A DNA stretch of 64,000 nt from Leptidea sinapis. Taxonomy: Eukaryota > Arthropoda > Insecta > Lepidoptera > Pieridae. The translations under genes were made by a program, and so were the position numbers. Positions within the stretch are counted from its first letter, which is position 1. Every line of letters begins with the position of its first letter. Where the stretch lies: contig NC_066269.1 of the NCBI RefSeq assembly GCF_905404315.1, positions 744,001-808,000 on the forward strand, in the 5' to 3' direction. The notes beneath the pieces were generated by a model. The model was not told the DNA's origin. It ran no database searches and worked only from the letters and a program-made list of their open reading frames with translations. Of the stretch, positions 11,140 to 21,948 are shown piece after piece.

Positions 11140-14100
11140 ATGGCAACGTACGACAATAAAGCTTGGTTGCTTAAAAATATCAGAGATGCCTTTATTGCCA
11201 CCGACGACACTGGTTTATGTGAAATCGTGATGTCAGGAGAAGATTTCTCAAAAATATTTCAAAACAAAGCTATTGAAGAAAAGAAGCGATTAAAAGATAA
11301 AGCACAGCATAAACCTGGTACAAGCAAAGGTAAAGATAATATTGAGAATGACGACGAAAAAGACATTGCGACACAATTTGATCCATATCCCGACATGGAT
11401 GACAGTGACGAGGATCCCTTATACGGTAGCTGGTTCAGACATGAAGAGTTTGCAGGACATAGGTAGCTCAAGTATAAATTAACTCAAGTTTTGGTTGAAC
11501 AAAAATATTATAAGGGATGGGCTGTTAGTTTGTTGATCTACGGCTAATACTACTACTAGATAAAGTAAGGTATCTTTAAGACCAACCAACTACAGGATAT
11601 ACAGAAGATATCTAAACATGGTTATATTCAATTAATAAATATTTTTTTATAGTTTTATTATAATAAATTTAAATTTTAGGATGGTTTTTCACATTATAAC
11701 ATAGTATTTTATTTATAAGATAATATTTTTAGGGTCCTATGATGTAAAAATAACAGCTGTTGTCTTTATAAGTTCTTTTAATGACAGAAATTAACAATAT
11801 TAGAATATACTGCAGAAACTAAGATACATAAGCAACTAAACATCACAAAATAAATTTATTGTGAAAGAATAGGATATTTCAATACAAAGTGTGGCCTCCT
11901 CTGCTATTCAGAACTTGTCGGCAATAATTATTAATTGAATTAATGAGACAGTTTATGTCTTGCAATCTTGAGGTATTCACTCCCAATAGAATTGTGGCAA
12001 ATACTTCAGCTGTTGGGTTGTTGTCACTCCGTCCAAGTCTATCAAAACAAGTCCCATGCGTGCTTGATTTGGTTGAGGTCTGGCGATTGTGCAGACCAGG
12101 GCAACATCAGGATGTTCTCTGTTCCCAAGTATTGACTCTTTTGCCGAACTGTATGTGAACACATTGTCATTCATTAATGTAAAATCGGAGCCAAGGGTTT
12201 GTGCAAATGGATGGACATAAGGTCTGAGAATATCCTTAACATAATTTTCAGTGTTCATGTTTCCATTTACAAAAAAGAGCTCAGTTCGCCTGTTCTTCAT
12301 AATACCCGCCCATACCATAACTTTTGAGCCGCTGTATGGATGAACTTCCTGAATGCACCTGAGCCTTTCAGTATTTCAGGACCGACGGTACATTAGCACC
12401 CTTCTTGTATCAGGACTAAACTGCGACTCATTGGTAAACATAATTTTTTCCCATTATTGTGTGAGTGGTTGTACTCCTTTTATGGCCTGAATGCTATTCA
12501 GCGGGTTCCCTTGTATTATTGTAGCGCTGTTAAATGCGACAAATAACACTTCTATGAATGCCAAAATGCTGAGATACCTGAGATTGATTACTTCCCGCTT
12601 GCAACATCCCTACAGCTCTTTGCATTTCATTTGCCGTCAAATGACGAATATGTCAATGAAAGAATATCTAACAATTCAATTTTGTCACTAACTTTATTTT
12701 AATGGTTGGTAAAATAATCAAGAGTATTCATAGCAACAAAAATGCACTTAAATTCAAACAAATTCCCTTTAATTTTTATGAAAAAAACAAAACATAATAT
12801 TTTTTTTAACAACCAGCCAGTATGTCATCAATAACAAAAAAGTTTACTTACTTTTAATGGTTACTTAGTTTTAATTTTATTTTATATATAATAAATTTGG
12901 TTAAATTGTAATATGCATGTTGCTTAGACTTTTCTGATGTGTGTATATATATAATATATAATAATGAATGGTTCATGTCTGGTTCTGTGCAGGCCATCTA
13001 AAATTATATAGTACAGTTATTTTATATATTTAGTAGGATATGCAATTTTGTTAATCAATGATTTAAAAGATAAGCTGTGAGTTTCTTATTAGTTCTTTAT
13101 CCATGCCCCTTTACAAACTGATGTAACTTCATGATGTTTACTAAGTGTTGTTGCAATATATTCTATATAAACATATGTTGTTTTATTTTTTGTTAAATTG
13201 CTTAAACATTTCAATATTTAAAACATACAATAAATAAGATACTTTATAAATTTAATACAAACTCTCAGATTGTGGAGGCATCAAACTTTTAACCTAGAAT
13301 TTACTGTTTATGTGAGTAACAATTCAACAGTCTATTGACTTAGTTTCAAATTCTATAGTTCAATTGTATCTGTTCCAGGCAAAGATCAAATACATCACAA
13401 TGGTTAGATAAAAAAGAGTTAGCTTTAAAAAAGGCAGCAAAAATAAAAATAATCAAATGGGAAGATCCACAAACAGAGCTGACAGATGAGCAAATTGCTG
13501 AAGCTTTTGGTAAAGTTCAAATTAAGAAGCCAGAGAAGAAGAAATCTTTACTTTCAGAGCAGCTTGAGAAGTGCCCAGAATTACCTCATCGGCAATATTT
13601 GGAGTATGCAAAGTTTGATGGGACTGCACAATTGGGATTACCTACAAAAACATTTAAAATTTTCATGACAATGTTGCCAGAGAAACATCAAAACTATCCT
13701 CTAATTGTCTGTGTCATAGCAAATGCAAAAATTAAAGATTTAATTGGGTTCACATGCTACAAATACAGGTAATTACATCAGTTTAAATATATATGATTTT
13801 TACAGATTAAAATATATATTTATATAGTTTGTGCTTAATATAAGTTGAACTTGTACATTTTGCACTTATGAAATAATTTAATTTTTCTTTTTGTTAAAGA
13901 AATAAATAAACGAATTTCCAGCATAGAAAACCCAGAGACACCACTTGGCTCAGTTCATGATTACGGACTTTGTATAGCAGAGGATGATGGGGAGGTTGAT
14001 TGGGCATTTCCATGCTTAGACAATAATGAACCATGTTCCAAATTTGGATTTACATGCCTTGGCCTTATCAACTTAAAACATAAAGTTAGTGTTGTAACAC

Positions 14101-17100
14101 AGCCTATACTTGACATGGAGATGAATTCAGCATTCCAGTGTTTCCCAAAGGCATCGGTGTCAGGTCATAGCAATGTTAATTCTACACGACAGCACACGGG
14201 TGAAAGTGATGAAATTATGAGAGCAATAAATGCTGTAACCGAAGGTGAGTGAGGTATTTAAAAAAGGATCTTTTTTATTCATTGAGGGTAAGTTATTTTC
14301 AATAAATAAAGTTGTTCATAAGTATAACACTTATAAGTTATATCACAGTAACTATAATCTTAACAATATTAATTGTATACAGGGTTACATGGTGAGAGGA
14401 CACTCAATAATATATTATATTCATTACAGATATTTAATTTATATCTGATTGGGAAGCATGCAGTTACTTACAGAATGATTAATAAATTATTAAATACTAT
14501 TTATGTAGTAGTTGTTTTTTAAGTTACTGTACGGCCTATGTACTGACAGGTTAATTTTTTCATAAATTATGAATATTTTATTTAACAGTCACTTCATTTT
14601 ATTCTAAGACATAAATACTTAAATAGTTGTTGTATCTTAAAAAACATAATGCAGCATCTTATATTGGAATGTCTACTTATAATTAATCAATGCATACAAT
14701 TTGATACAAAAGCAGCACTTGATTATTTTCTTGAAATGTTTATACAAGATTTAAATTGAAATCTGGATGTATGAAATGTAGTACTCCATTGTGTAGACTA
14801 AACTGCCCGCTTTGCAGTGTATTTGCAGTACTGTTTCTATTTTAATCTTAAATCAAAGATAACACAAAGTTGTGGCAGGACTATATTAAATTTTTAAATA
14901 CAATTATTTCAGCCAGTTCATGATGATTAACAATCCATTACATTATCATGGTCTTAGTTAATGTAACTTATAATAAACGATAAACCCACATGTTTCTATC
15001 ATGGTAGGTAACAAAGGGTTTGGCTTCCAGTCCACCCAGCCGATCACGGATGCACCGCAGGATAAACTCTACAGGGTACAGCTGTTGCACAAGATGAGAA
15101 CAAGCACACCGGTGCAGCTTGGCATCACTTTAGATCAAATTGAAGTTGTACCAGTTGTTACACAGAAACATGCATTTTGGGTAAGTGTTGGTCAAAGGAT
15201 TTTTTAAATTCTATGATCTCTTGGCCCACATTTAAGTATAGCCCTGTACAATAAGATACATAATATACATGCTTTAAGGGTATATGTATATTTTATTAAT
15301 AAAGTCCTTGTCATTCAGGCATTATCTATAAATAAATTTAAATGTTTTATTAAAACAAATTGAGTCTGTAGTAAATCTTACCACTCCACAGCCGAATACC
15401 TAAGTGATTGGATGGGTTTTATAGCAATAATAATAACAGTACAATATTTATATTTTATTCAAAAGAGCGCAAAAAAGGAATTCTGGGAGAGTTTCCTGCG
15501 CCGCTTCTTCTCTCTCAGAGCGCCATTTTTTTTTATGTAATTGGAGGACAAACGAGCATTCGGGTCACCTATTGCTAAGTGATCACCGCCGCCCGCAATC
15601 TCTTGCAACACCAGAGGTATCACAGGAGCGTTGCCGGCCTTTAAGGAAGGTGTACGCGCTTTTTTTGAAGGTACCCATGTCGTATCGTCCCGGAAACACC
15701 GCACAAGGAAGCTCATTCCACAGCTTTGTAGTGCGTGGAAGAAAGCTCCTTGAAAACCGCACTGTGGAGGAGCGCCACACATCCAAATGGTGAGGATGAT
15801 ATCCTAACTTGTGGCGTGTCGTGCGAAGTTGGAATTCGGCGGCAGGAATCAGGTTAAACAGCTCTTCGGAACACTCCCCGTGATAAATGCCGTAGAAGAC
15901 ACACAATGAAGCGACGTCTCTACGCAACGCCAAGTGATCCAGCCGTTCACAGAGCACTGGGTCCCTGACAATTCGAGCTGCTATTGTTTATATATTAATA
16001 ATTTTTGTGACATTTAATTTATTACTTTAAGATTTATACTGTAAATTGAAGGTGTATGTTTTTACTGTTAATAATGTGTTTCTATTCTATTCTATATTTA
16101 TAGATAATGCCTGAACAGTGGCTGGGACTTTATTATTAAAAGTGTATAAATTTACCCTCAAAGCTATTATGTATCTTATATAGCCTACTAAAATTAGTTA
16201 CAAGCAATCCCTTATTTCGAGTGTTAATAATGAAAATCACTATTAAGAGCAAAAAGACGACGATTTTTGTGAACATAATGTACTGGCAATGAACAGTCAT
16301 AATATTTTATTTATTTTTATTTATATTCTACACCCTGAAATTACCCGCCCAACTTATTATTAACAAATAAGATAACAAACAAATAAGTTGTAAATATCAC
16401 TAAGTATTAACTTACTGGTAGATTTAGAAAGCATATACACAAAGCTTGGTAATCTACTTTAACGTGACAGTGGCTAACTTTTGGTGTGTGTTCCAGAGAA
16501 TCCACAATAGGAAGAATATAATATAATAGAGGGTTTTTGATTGCGCAAGTATACTCAGATATGAATAAAGTTCACCTGAGTACACTCAAATCATGTTTAC
16601 AGTATAAATTACGCGCGACAAACAATCGAACAAGACGCGAGCATCGCTCGAACGTGTGTGAATGGTTTTTGAAACCACATCAAAGGAGCTTCAGTCGTTG
16701 TTTTAGCTCGCGCGGCGAATACGTAAAAATTGATAATTGACAGTGACATTGACTGTTTTAATACTCGAAAAAGATATTACAGGCTAGTAGGAGACTCGAG
16801 GTGCCAACTTATTGCTGTTTTGGTTTACAGCAATGAACAGCGGGCCTACTATGAACTGTTATTGCGATTCTATTGACGACATAAAATAAACTGCTTTGCT
16901 ATTTTATACCACGACATCATTTGAGCGATCTAATTTAGGTTGACGTCAAATCAAGTCGGAAATTGAATCGCAAACTGTTTTAGTTCGTTCTTTCATTCTA
17001 CCATGAGGTAATATTTCAACCTAAGCTGGATAGCTTACGTGTCAACGTGAGCAATTCAAAAAAAAAGTTGCTACTAACTTTAACTTTGAATGAAATGAAT

Positions 17101-20100
17101 GATGATGAGATAAGAATACTTTATTGGACTGTTTGTAAAACAAAATACTAAAAATAAATAAAATGAAAATACTAAAGACAAGGCAGTGAGGCCCCAGGCT
17201 GTAACCTGTTCGCAAGAGGGAATTAAAAAAATGTAGGTGCTCTGTGCTCGTGTCAAATCAGACATGAATGGAGGTGCGTTCATAACTCATTTTAATCAGT
17301 TTATTTTACGAAAACACCTAAAATGTAATAAAAAAAAAACAACTATATATATATTATTATATAATAAGTATTAAAAAGGGCTCAATGGTTTATGATTGGA
17401 CGCCATAAAGCGCAATTTTGAAATGTATTTGTAGTAATTTCTACGGCAAAAAAAACGCTAAAATCATATCATTTTAGGTTTCGAACGTAATGCATATGGT
17501 TCGAGTAAGAAAGACAGACTTATGCAACGACTGTACAGCGTCGTCTCTTTCTCACACCGCGGACCACAGACATATTTAATTAGTTCATTCTTCCATAAGC
17601 GATTCAAACGCCATTCAGTTAAAGGCACTTCACGGTACGAATCTTAGCGATTCAGTTTAGATACCTAAACTGAACTGCATCTGAATTGAATCGCTAGTTA
17701 AAAGTTGATGGTAGGCCTTCTATTCCTTCTAGTTGGCGCAGGCTGTTCAAACTGGATCGTTCGCCGCGCGCGGCTATCGTGTTCTACTAATTTTATACCA
17801 ACATATTGGCTCGCGCGGCAAATGAAGGTCAATTCGGGTTGAAAATGGGCTCGAGCGATGTCGCGCCTAATTTGTACGCACCTTAAGGCGAGGTTTTCCC
17901 AACACTTTAGGCAAAAAGTGCTCGAACGTATATATCTATAGCGTTAGATATACGTTAGACGCGGGCATGGCTGAGACACTAGCCAAGCGATGCGGGTTAA
18001 CGACCCCACCCCGGAAGGACCGCGTAATATTTTATAAAACTTATAGTTGCGCAAGAGTAGGAAATACTATGATATTTTTATGCATTTTGAAGTGCAACTT
18101 CTTAAGAAGCATGAGGATAAATTTTTTACAAATGAAACGGAATAGAGCGTCACGGAAATTTTAGACGTTTTTATTCAAGAAGAGGAGGAGGTTTTTGTTC
18201 AAGGGAGAGAGCGATTGATGGAGATCTCCGATCGTCTTGATTCTTTGGCATTGCGTAGAAATTTGAGTTCTCTGTGCATCTTCTACCGCATTTATCATGG
18301 GGAGTGCTCAGAGGAGCTGTTCGGGTGGATTCCAGCGGCCGAATTCCACCACCGGACACTACGTGCAAAGTACCACCCGCACCACGTAGACGTCTGGCAT
18401 TCCACAACGCACAGCCACTTTGTGGAATCAATTACCGGCTGCATTTTTCCCGAACAAATACGACTTAGGGACCTTCAAGAAAAAAGCATACCTTATAGGC
18501 CCGCAACGCATTTCTTGACACACCTGATGTTGTGGATGTCAATGGGCGGCTGCCTCACCTCTTCCCATCCCGTGAGCCTCTTGCCCGTTTGCCCCCTCTT
18601 ATATATAAAAAAAATCCATATTGTTGAAATCATAATTTTGCTTGGCGGCCATCTTGGATTTCAAAAATGATCCCAAATTCCATCTCTGCACCCTCGAGAA
18701 CCGCGGATTCGATATCCATATTGTCGAAATCATAAGTTTGCGCGTCGGCTATCTTGGATTTCAAAAATGATCCCAAATGCGTTCTCTGTACCCTTGAGAA
18801 CCACGGATTCGATATCCATATTGTTGAAATCATAGATTTGGGCAGCGGCCATCTTGGATTTCAAAAATGATCCCAGAATCGTTCTCTGCACCCTCGAGAA
18901 CCTCGGATACGATACCCATATTGTTGAAATCATAATTTTGCGCGGCGGCCATGTTGGATTTCAAAAATGATCCCAAATTCGTTTTCTGCACCCTCGAGAA
19001 CCTTGGATACGACACTCATATTGTTGAAATCATAATTTTGTGCGGCGGCCATCTTGGATTTATCTAACTTCCCTTAAGTACATACATACAAAAATCCCGC
19101 GTGGCATAATATTCAAAATAATATTACGTACATTTTATTTTAGTACTTTCCGTTTATTTTAACAAATACGCTATCGCATCATCATCATTTTTTTACTATG
19201 ATTCCCGATTTGTACTTGTTTGCTAAAATCTTACGTAATGCGATACGAGAGAAACGAACACAGTACCTTCCTTGCGTCGCGTTTGGTTTATTACGAAAAA
19301 AATTAATATAAAATAATTCACAAAGCAAATTGATAAAACCCACGAGGAATATTTATAAATACTAATAAACTACCGAATAAAATAAGTTTTGTGTTTATAG
19401 CCATCATAATTTTATGATAATATTAAACAATTCATATCAAAAAGCCTATTTTTCAAAAAATTAATCTATCGAGATTTTTTTTCGTAGTCGTGTTTTCGAA
19501 ACTGCAATAATTTAGACAAAGAAATGAAGAGAAACATGGCAAAAAAATTGAACCTTAGTATTTGTAGAAGTATTTTAAGTATATTTTCAAAAATGTTACT
19601 TTTTAGGACTATAGCGCTATAGTAAGATACCTATACTAGTCATCAGCGCATGGTCTGAGTGTACTTGGTCAGTGAAAACCGCCCCCTTTACTGAAATACT
19701 AGGATTAATTTTTCCTCATTTTATTATTCTTTTTTATTCATATTCCTTATTTTCAGTCACGACCAAAATATTTATTGCACAGTATGAACTCGGTTGCCTG
19801 GTGTCAAGAATTAGAATCTAAAGGCAACAAGACTGCATTCCGTATTGTATACTCTCCGAGCCATGATACTGGGTTTAATGATCGCTTCAATGTTGGTAAG
19901 ATTTTTTTTTAATTATCTTGTTTTATATTTATTAAATTAAATTTGTAACCAAAATTTATGAACGATGCGGGAGGGACACGAATCTGCGACTTTATTTTAG
20001 AGTGCTGAATAAATATAAATTTGAATTCATAATCTTAAACCCATATTCACCCTTAAAGCCTTTGGGATTGAACTAGCGAATAATTAAGTAATTATATTAA

Positions 20101-21948
20101 ACTAGCTGACCCGACAGACGTTGTTCTGTTCATAATAAAAAAAAACTCTTGCGGATGGAATTTTGGAAAATCAGTTCTAAGCTGACCTCTACTCGGTGAA
20201 AAGAATATTCCTACCAAATTTCAAGTCTTTAGCTCTAGTGGTTCCAGAGATATCGTGATGAGTGACTATATACGTGGAAATCTCTTATATAGATATATAG
20301 ATTGAACTTCGGAAATGGATTGTCTTGATTCATACAACAAACTTTCAAGGATTGGCCTTAAGATTTGAATGGTCAGGGCGAATGCGAGACGGATCGGAAA
20401 TTAAAGATTTGCGGGCTAACTCGTCATGCAAAATGTTCATTTAGTAGTTGCTGCAGATCTGAAGAATTGCTATTATCATTGCTGCATTGATCTCTTGACA
20501 TCGATCAAGTTATTTGTCCATGTTGCCCATGAAGTATAATTGTAAAAATTTAAGCTGTGCATCTTCGAGAGGTTGCAGTGATCCAATACGATGGTGAATC
20601 TGTCCTTATATCTACAATATCAAAAGCAAAACCCGTATAACACAATACATAGGAATAAGTATAGTACGTATGTTATTCTTTTACTGTATTGTGTGTAAGT
20701 ATGTAAATAAATAAATACCTTGAATGTCGGATTAAATCCTCGTTCGATGTCTGCCCCAAATGAGGTCATTTGGAAACAAATATTGTATTTTTGAGTGCTT
20801 TCTAGAACATGGCAGCACAATTCTTGCGTTTCTCCGCAGAATACTCGCAAACAACGTCCATCGGCCCAATGCGAAAGCTAGTATGCAAGCAGTACTACAG
20901 TACAGTATAAGTACTGCAATCGTATCGAAACGCTGCTCGATTCAAATCAGTACTTCATAAACTTCTTCTTGTGCGTCGAAAATTATCTATAAGTTGTTGA
21001 TCTCTGAGGTTTTACTGGACGATTTCGTATTGCCAGCCGATCCGTTTTACCGGCTGCTACGCTTTGCTCTTGTGATTCATAGCACGAAGACGATCCATAC
21101 TAACGCGGTTCTTATCACCTGCAATTTCTTGTTCTTCTTCAGTCCTTTCATTCGCAATATTTCGAATCCTAGTTGCATTACGTCTTTGTCGGGAATAATT
21201 TGATCGTCTTGGTCGTGACATTGTTTATGATAATATCGGCACAATAAGCTAATAGAAACTCGAAACAAACACACCAACCGGTCAACTTGAATAACATGAC
21301 GTGCACTGTCAGTTGTATTTTATAACTCATGTAGCGTGAAACTACCAAAAAACTTTATTGAATTCTTTCTATCCTCGAGATGTCATCAAAATGTCAATCC
21401 ATACTATAATAATATTTTTTCGTATTTTTTTTTGATATTTTATGACTTCTTATATCCTATGTCCGTCTCCTGGCTCTAAGCTACCTCCTCACCAATTTTC
21501 AGCCATATCGGTAAAGCCGTTCTTGAGTTATAAATAGTGTAACTAACACGACTCTCTTTTATATATATAGATGGAATGTTACACAACTTACAACTTGTAT
21601 GTTGGATTTCTCTTTATATTATATGAATACTCAGTTTAAGAACTCAATGATTGGACATTACAACTCATTACGTCATTTCTGTGAATACCCGCAATACACT
21701 ACAATTGCTGATAATACTTTGTTTCATGACACTTGAATGAATTTACAGGTAATTCAATTGCATTCCAACAATCAAATATGTATAAAAGACATGACTTTGA
21801 GTGTGATCAGGAGACGGCCAAGAAGATAGTAGAGAAAGTCAACACAATACTAGAGTTAAGAAATAGTCCATGTAGAAGAGAATATAAGAACGCCAAAGAG
21901 AAGAAACTCCAAACACGGCGTAGCTTTCCCACTAAACAGCTAAGTTGA
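11140..21948 (+). CDS. Sin1: Sin1/MAPKAP1, TORC2 subunit, six coding exons
   Basis: Exons 11140-11462, 13379-13768, 13922-14244, 15008-15180, 19757-19895 and 21749-21948 join in phase into 515 residues. Every intron is GT-AG. The start reads MATYDNKAWLLKNIRDAF then TDDTGLCEIV, the conserved Sin1 N-terminus. RSNTSQWLDK follows at exon 2. The CRIM domain (about 175-305) holds YLEYAKFDG, IKDLIGFTCYKY, LCIAEDDGEVDWAFP and NEPCSKFGF, including the acidic loop that binds TORC2 substrates. Exon 4 (346-403) is the Ras-binding-like region (YRVQLLHKMRTSTPVQLGI). Exons 5-6 form the PH-like domain. The stop follows TRRSFPTKQLS. Sin1 scaffolds TOR complex 2, which phosphorylates Akt and related AGC kinases. 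Length matches vertebrate Sin1 (about 520). The gene looks intact although introns 1, 4 and 5 are full of transposons. Confidence 0.95.
11943..12690 (-). pseudogene. Tc1-like transposase remnant in Sin1 intron 1
   Basis: Reading minus from about 12680, a helix-turn-helix MQRAVGMLQAGSNQSQVSQH is followed by GIHRSVICRI and KRSTTTHTIM. Then come MFTNESQFSPDTRR with a stop in between, and MVWAGIMKNRRTELFFVNGN, RPYVHPFAQTLGSDFTLMND. This is the order of Tc1-family transposase: paired-like HTH, first catalytic D in FxDESxF (here N for D), MVWAGI and the second D in FxxMxD (here LMND). Stops, frameshifts and a lost C-terminus make it inactive. It lies antisense to Sin1 in intron 1. I could not define inverted repeats. 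Confidence 0.85.
15430..15524 (+). repeat. dispersed repeat fragment abutting the J1 LINE
   Basis: The words AAAGGAATTCTGGGAGAGTTTC, TGCGCCGCTTCTTCTCTCTC and AGAGCGCCATTT form a compact block directly before the LINE tail. I recall this block as a common lepidopteran interspersed repeat. It has no coding content. Confidence 0.45.
15525..15985 (-). mobile_element. jockey-group LINE J1, 5'-truncated, in Sin1 intron 4
   Basis: A minus-strand frame of about 124 codons reads CERLDHLALRRDVASLCVFY, GIYHGECSEELFNLIPAAEF, HPHHLDVWRSSTVRFSRSFL and PRTTKLWNELPCAVFPGRYD, with the J1 3' tail at the left end. The frame is open across this fragment, so the copy is fairly young. It is only the last 0.45 kb of a LINE and cannot move itself. 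Confidence 0.88.
16845..17736 (+). mobile_element. 0.9 kb terminal-inverted-repeat element, copy 1
   Basis: The left end reads GGCCTACTATGAACTGTTAT and the right end, on the opposite strand, GGCCTACCATCAACTTTTAA, then both continue toward GCGATTC. Near the right end a subterminal palindrome GTTTAGATACCTAAAC lies within CAGTTTAGATACCTAAACTG. A second copy in reverse orientation occupies 59188-60118, with the same inner words (TGAAGTGCCTTTAACTGAATG, GGACCACAGACA, ATGATATGATTTTAG in reverse). It is a non-autonomous DNA element in Sin1 intron 4. Its internal minus-strand frame starting MNAPPFMSDLTRAQST (17283-17080) is shared with the other copy. Confidence 0.7.
18175..18615 (+). mobile_element. 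jockey-group LINE J2 3' fragment in Sin1 intron 4
   Basis: The plus frame from 18215 reads DRLDSLALRRNLSSLCIFYR, IYHGECSEELFGWIPAAEFH, HPHHVDVWHSTT, ending in PVSLLPVCPLLYI and CCTCTTATATATAAAAAAAA. It is the same protein region as J1 with a distinct 3' tail. It is 5'-truncated and sense with respect to Sin1. The minisatellite starts directly at its A-rich end. Confidence 0.8.
18610..19065 (-). repeat. 100-bp minisatellite, about 4.5 units
   Basis: The word CATATTGT(T/C)GAAATCATA recurs at about 18617, 18717, 18817, 18917 and 19017. Each is followed by GCGGCCATCTTGGATTTCAAAAATGATCCCA and CTCTGCACCCTCGAGAACC. The period is 100 bp and the copies differ by a few substitutions each. Because 100 is not a multiple of three, the same peptide appears in successive frames on the minus strand, giving three overlapping 60-67 codon open frames that are unlikely to be genes. 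Confidence 0.95.
19925..19975 (+). repeat. partial copy of the fold-back element found at 51213-51440
   Basis: AAATTTGTAACCAAAATTTATGAACGATGCGGG followed by GAATCTGCGACT matches one arm of the inverted-repeat element in the RabGAP intron. The second arm is absent here. Confidence 0.7.
20102..21571 (-). mobile_element. Helitron relic with Rep-like coding, in Sin1 intron 5
   Basis: In minus orientation the element starts TCTATATATATAAAAGAG (flanked by A) and ends AACAACGTCTGTCGGGTCAGCTAG (flanked by T). These are the TC and CTAR ends and A/T target expected of Helitrons. Inside, a frame from 21221 begins MSRPRRSNYSRQRRNATRI and continues NIANERTEEEQEIAGDKNRV. Further on lie QMTSFGADIERGFNPTFK and HHRIGSLQPLEDAQLKFLQL. 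These segments resemble the N-terminal part of animal Helitron RepHel proteins. The HUH nuclease and helicase motifs are missing and stops are present, so it is internally deleted and inactive. A 107-bp GT-AG bounded insert lies at 20612-20718. Confidence 0.75.

Noticed and set aside
16845..17736. Assignment of the 0.9 kb TIR element to a named superfamily
   Set aside because: No clear target-site duplication at either copy and no transposase, so no superfamily can be supported.
18630..19015. Three overlapping 61-67 codon minus-strand frames with similar peptides
   Set aside because: They are the same 100-bp repeat unit read in successive phases, not a gene family.
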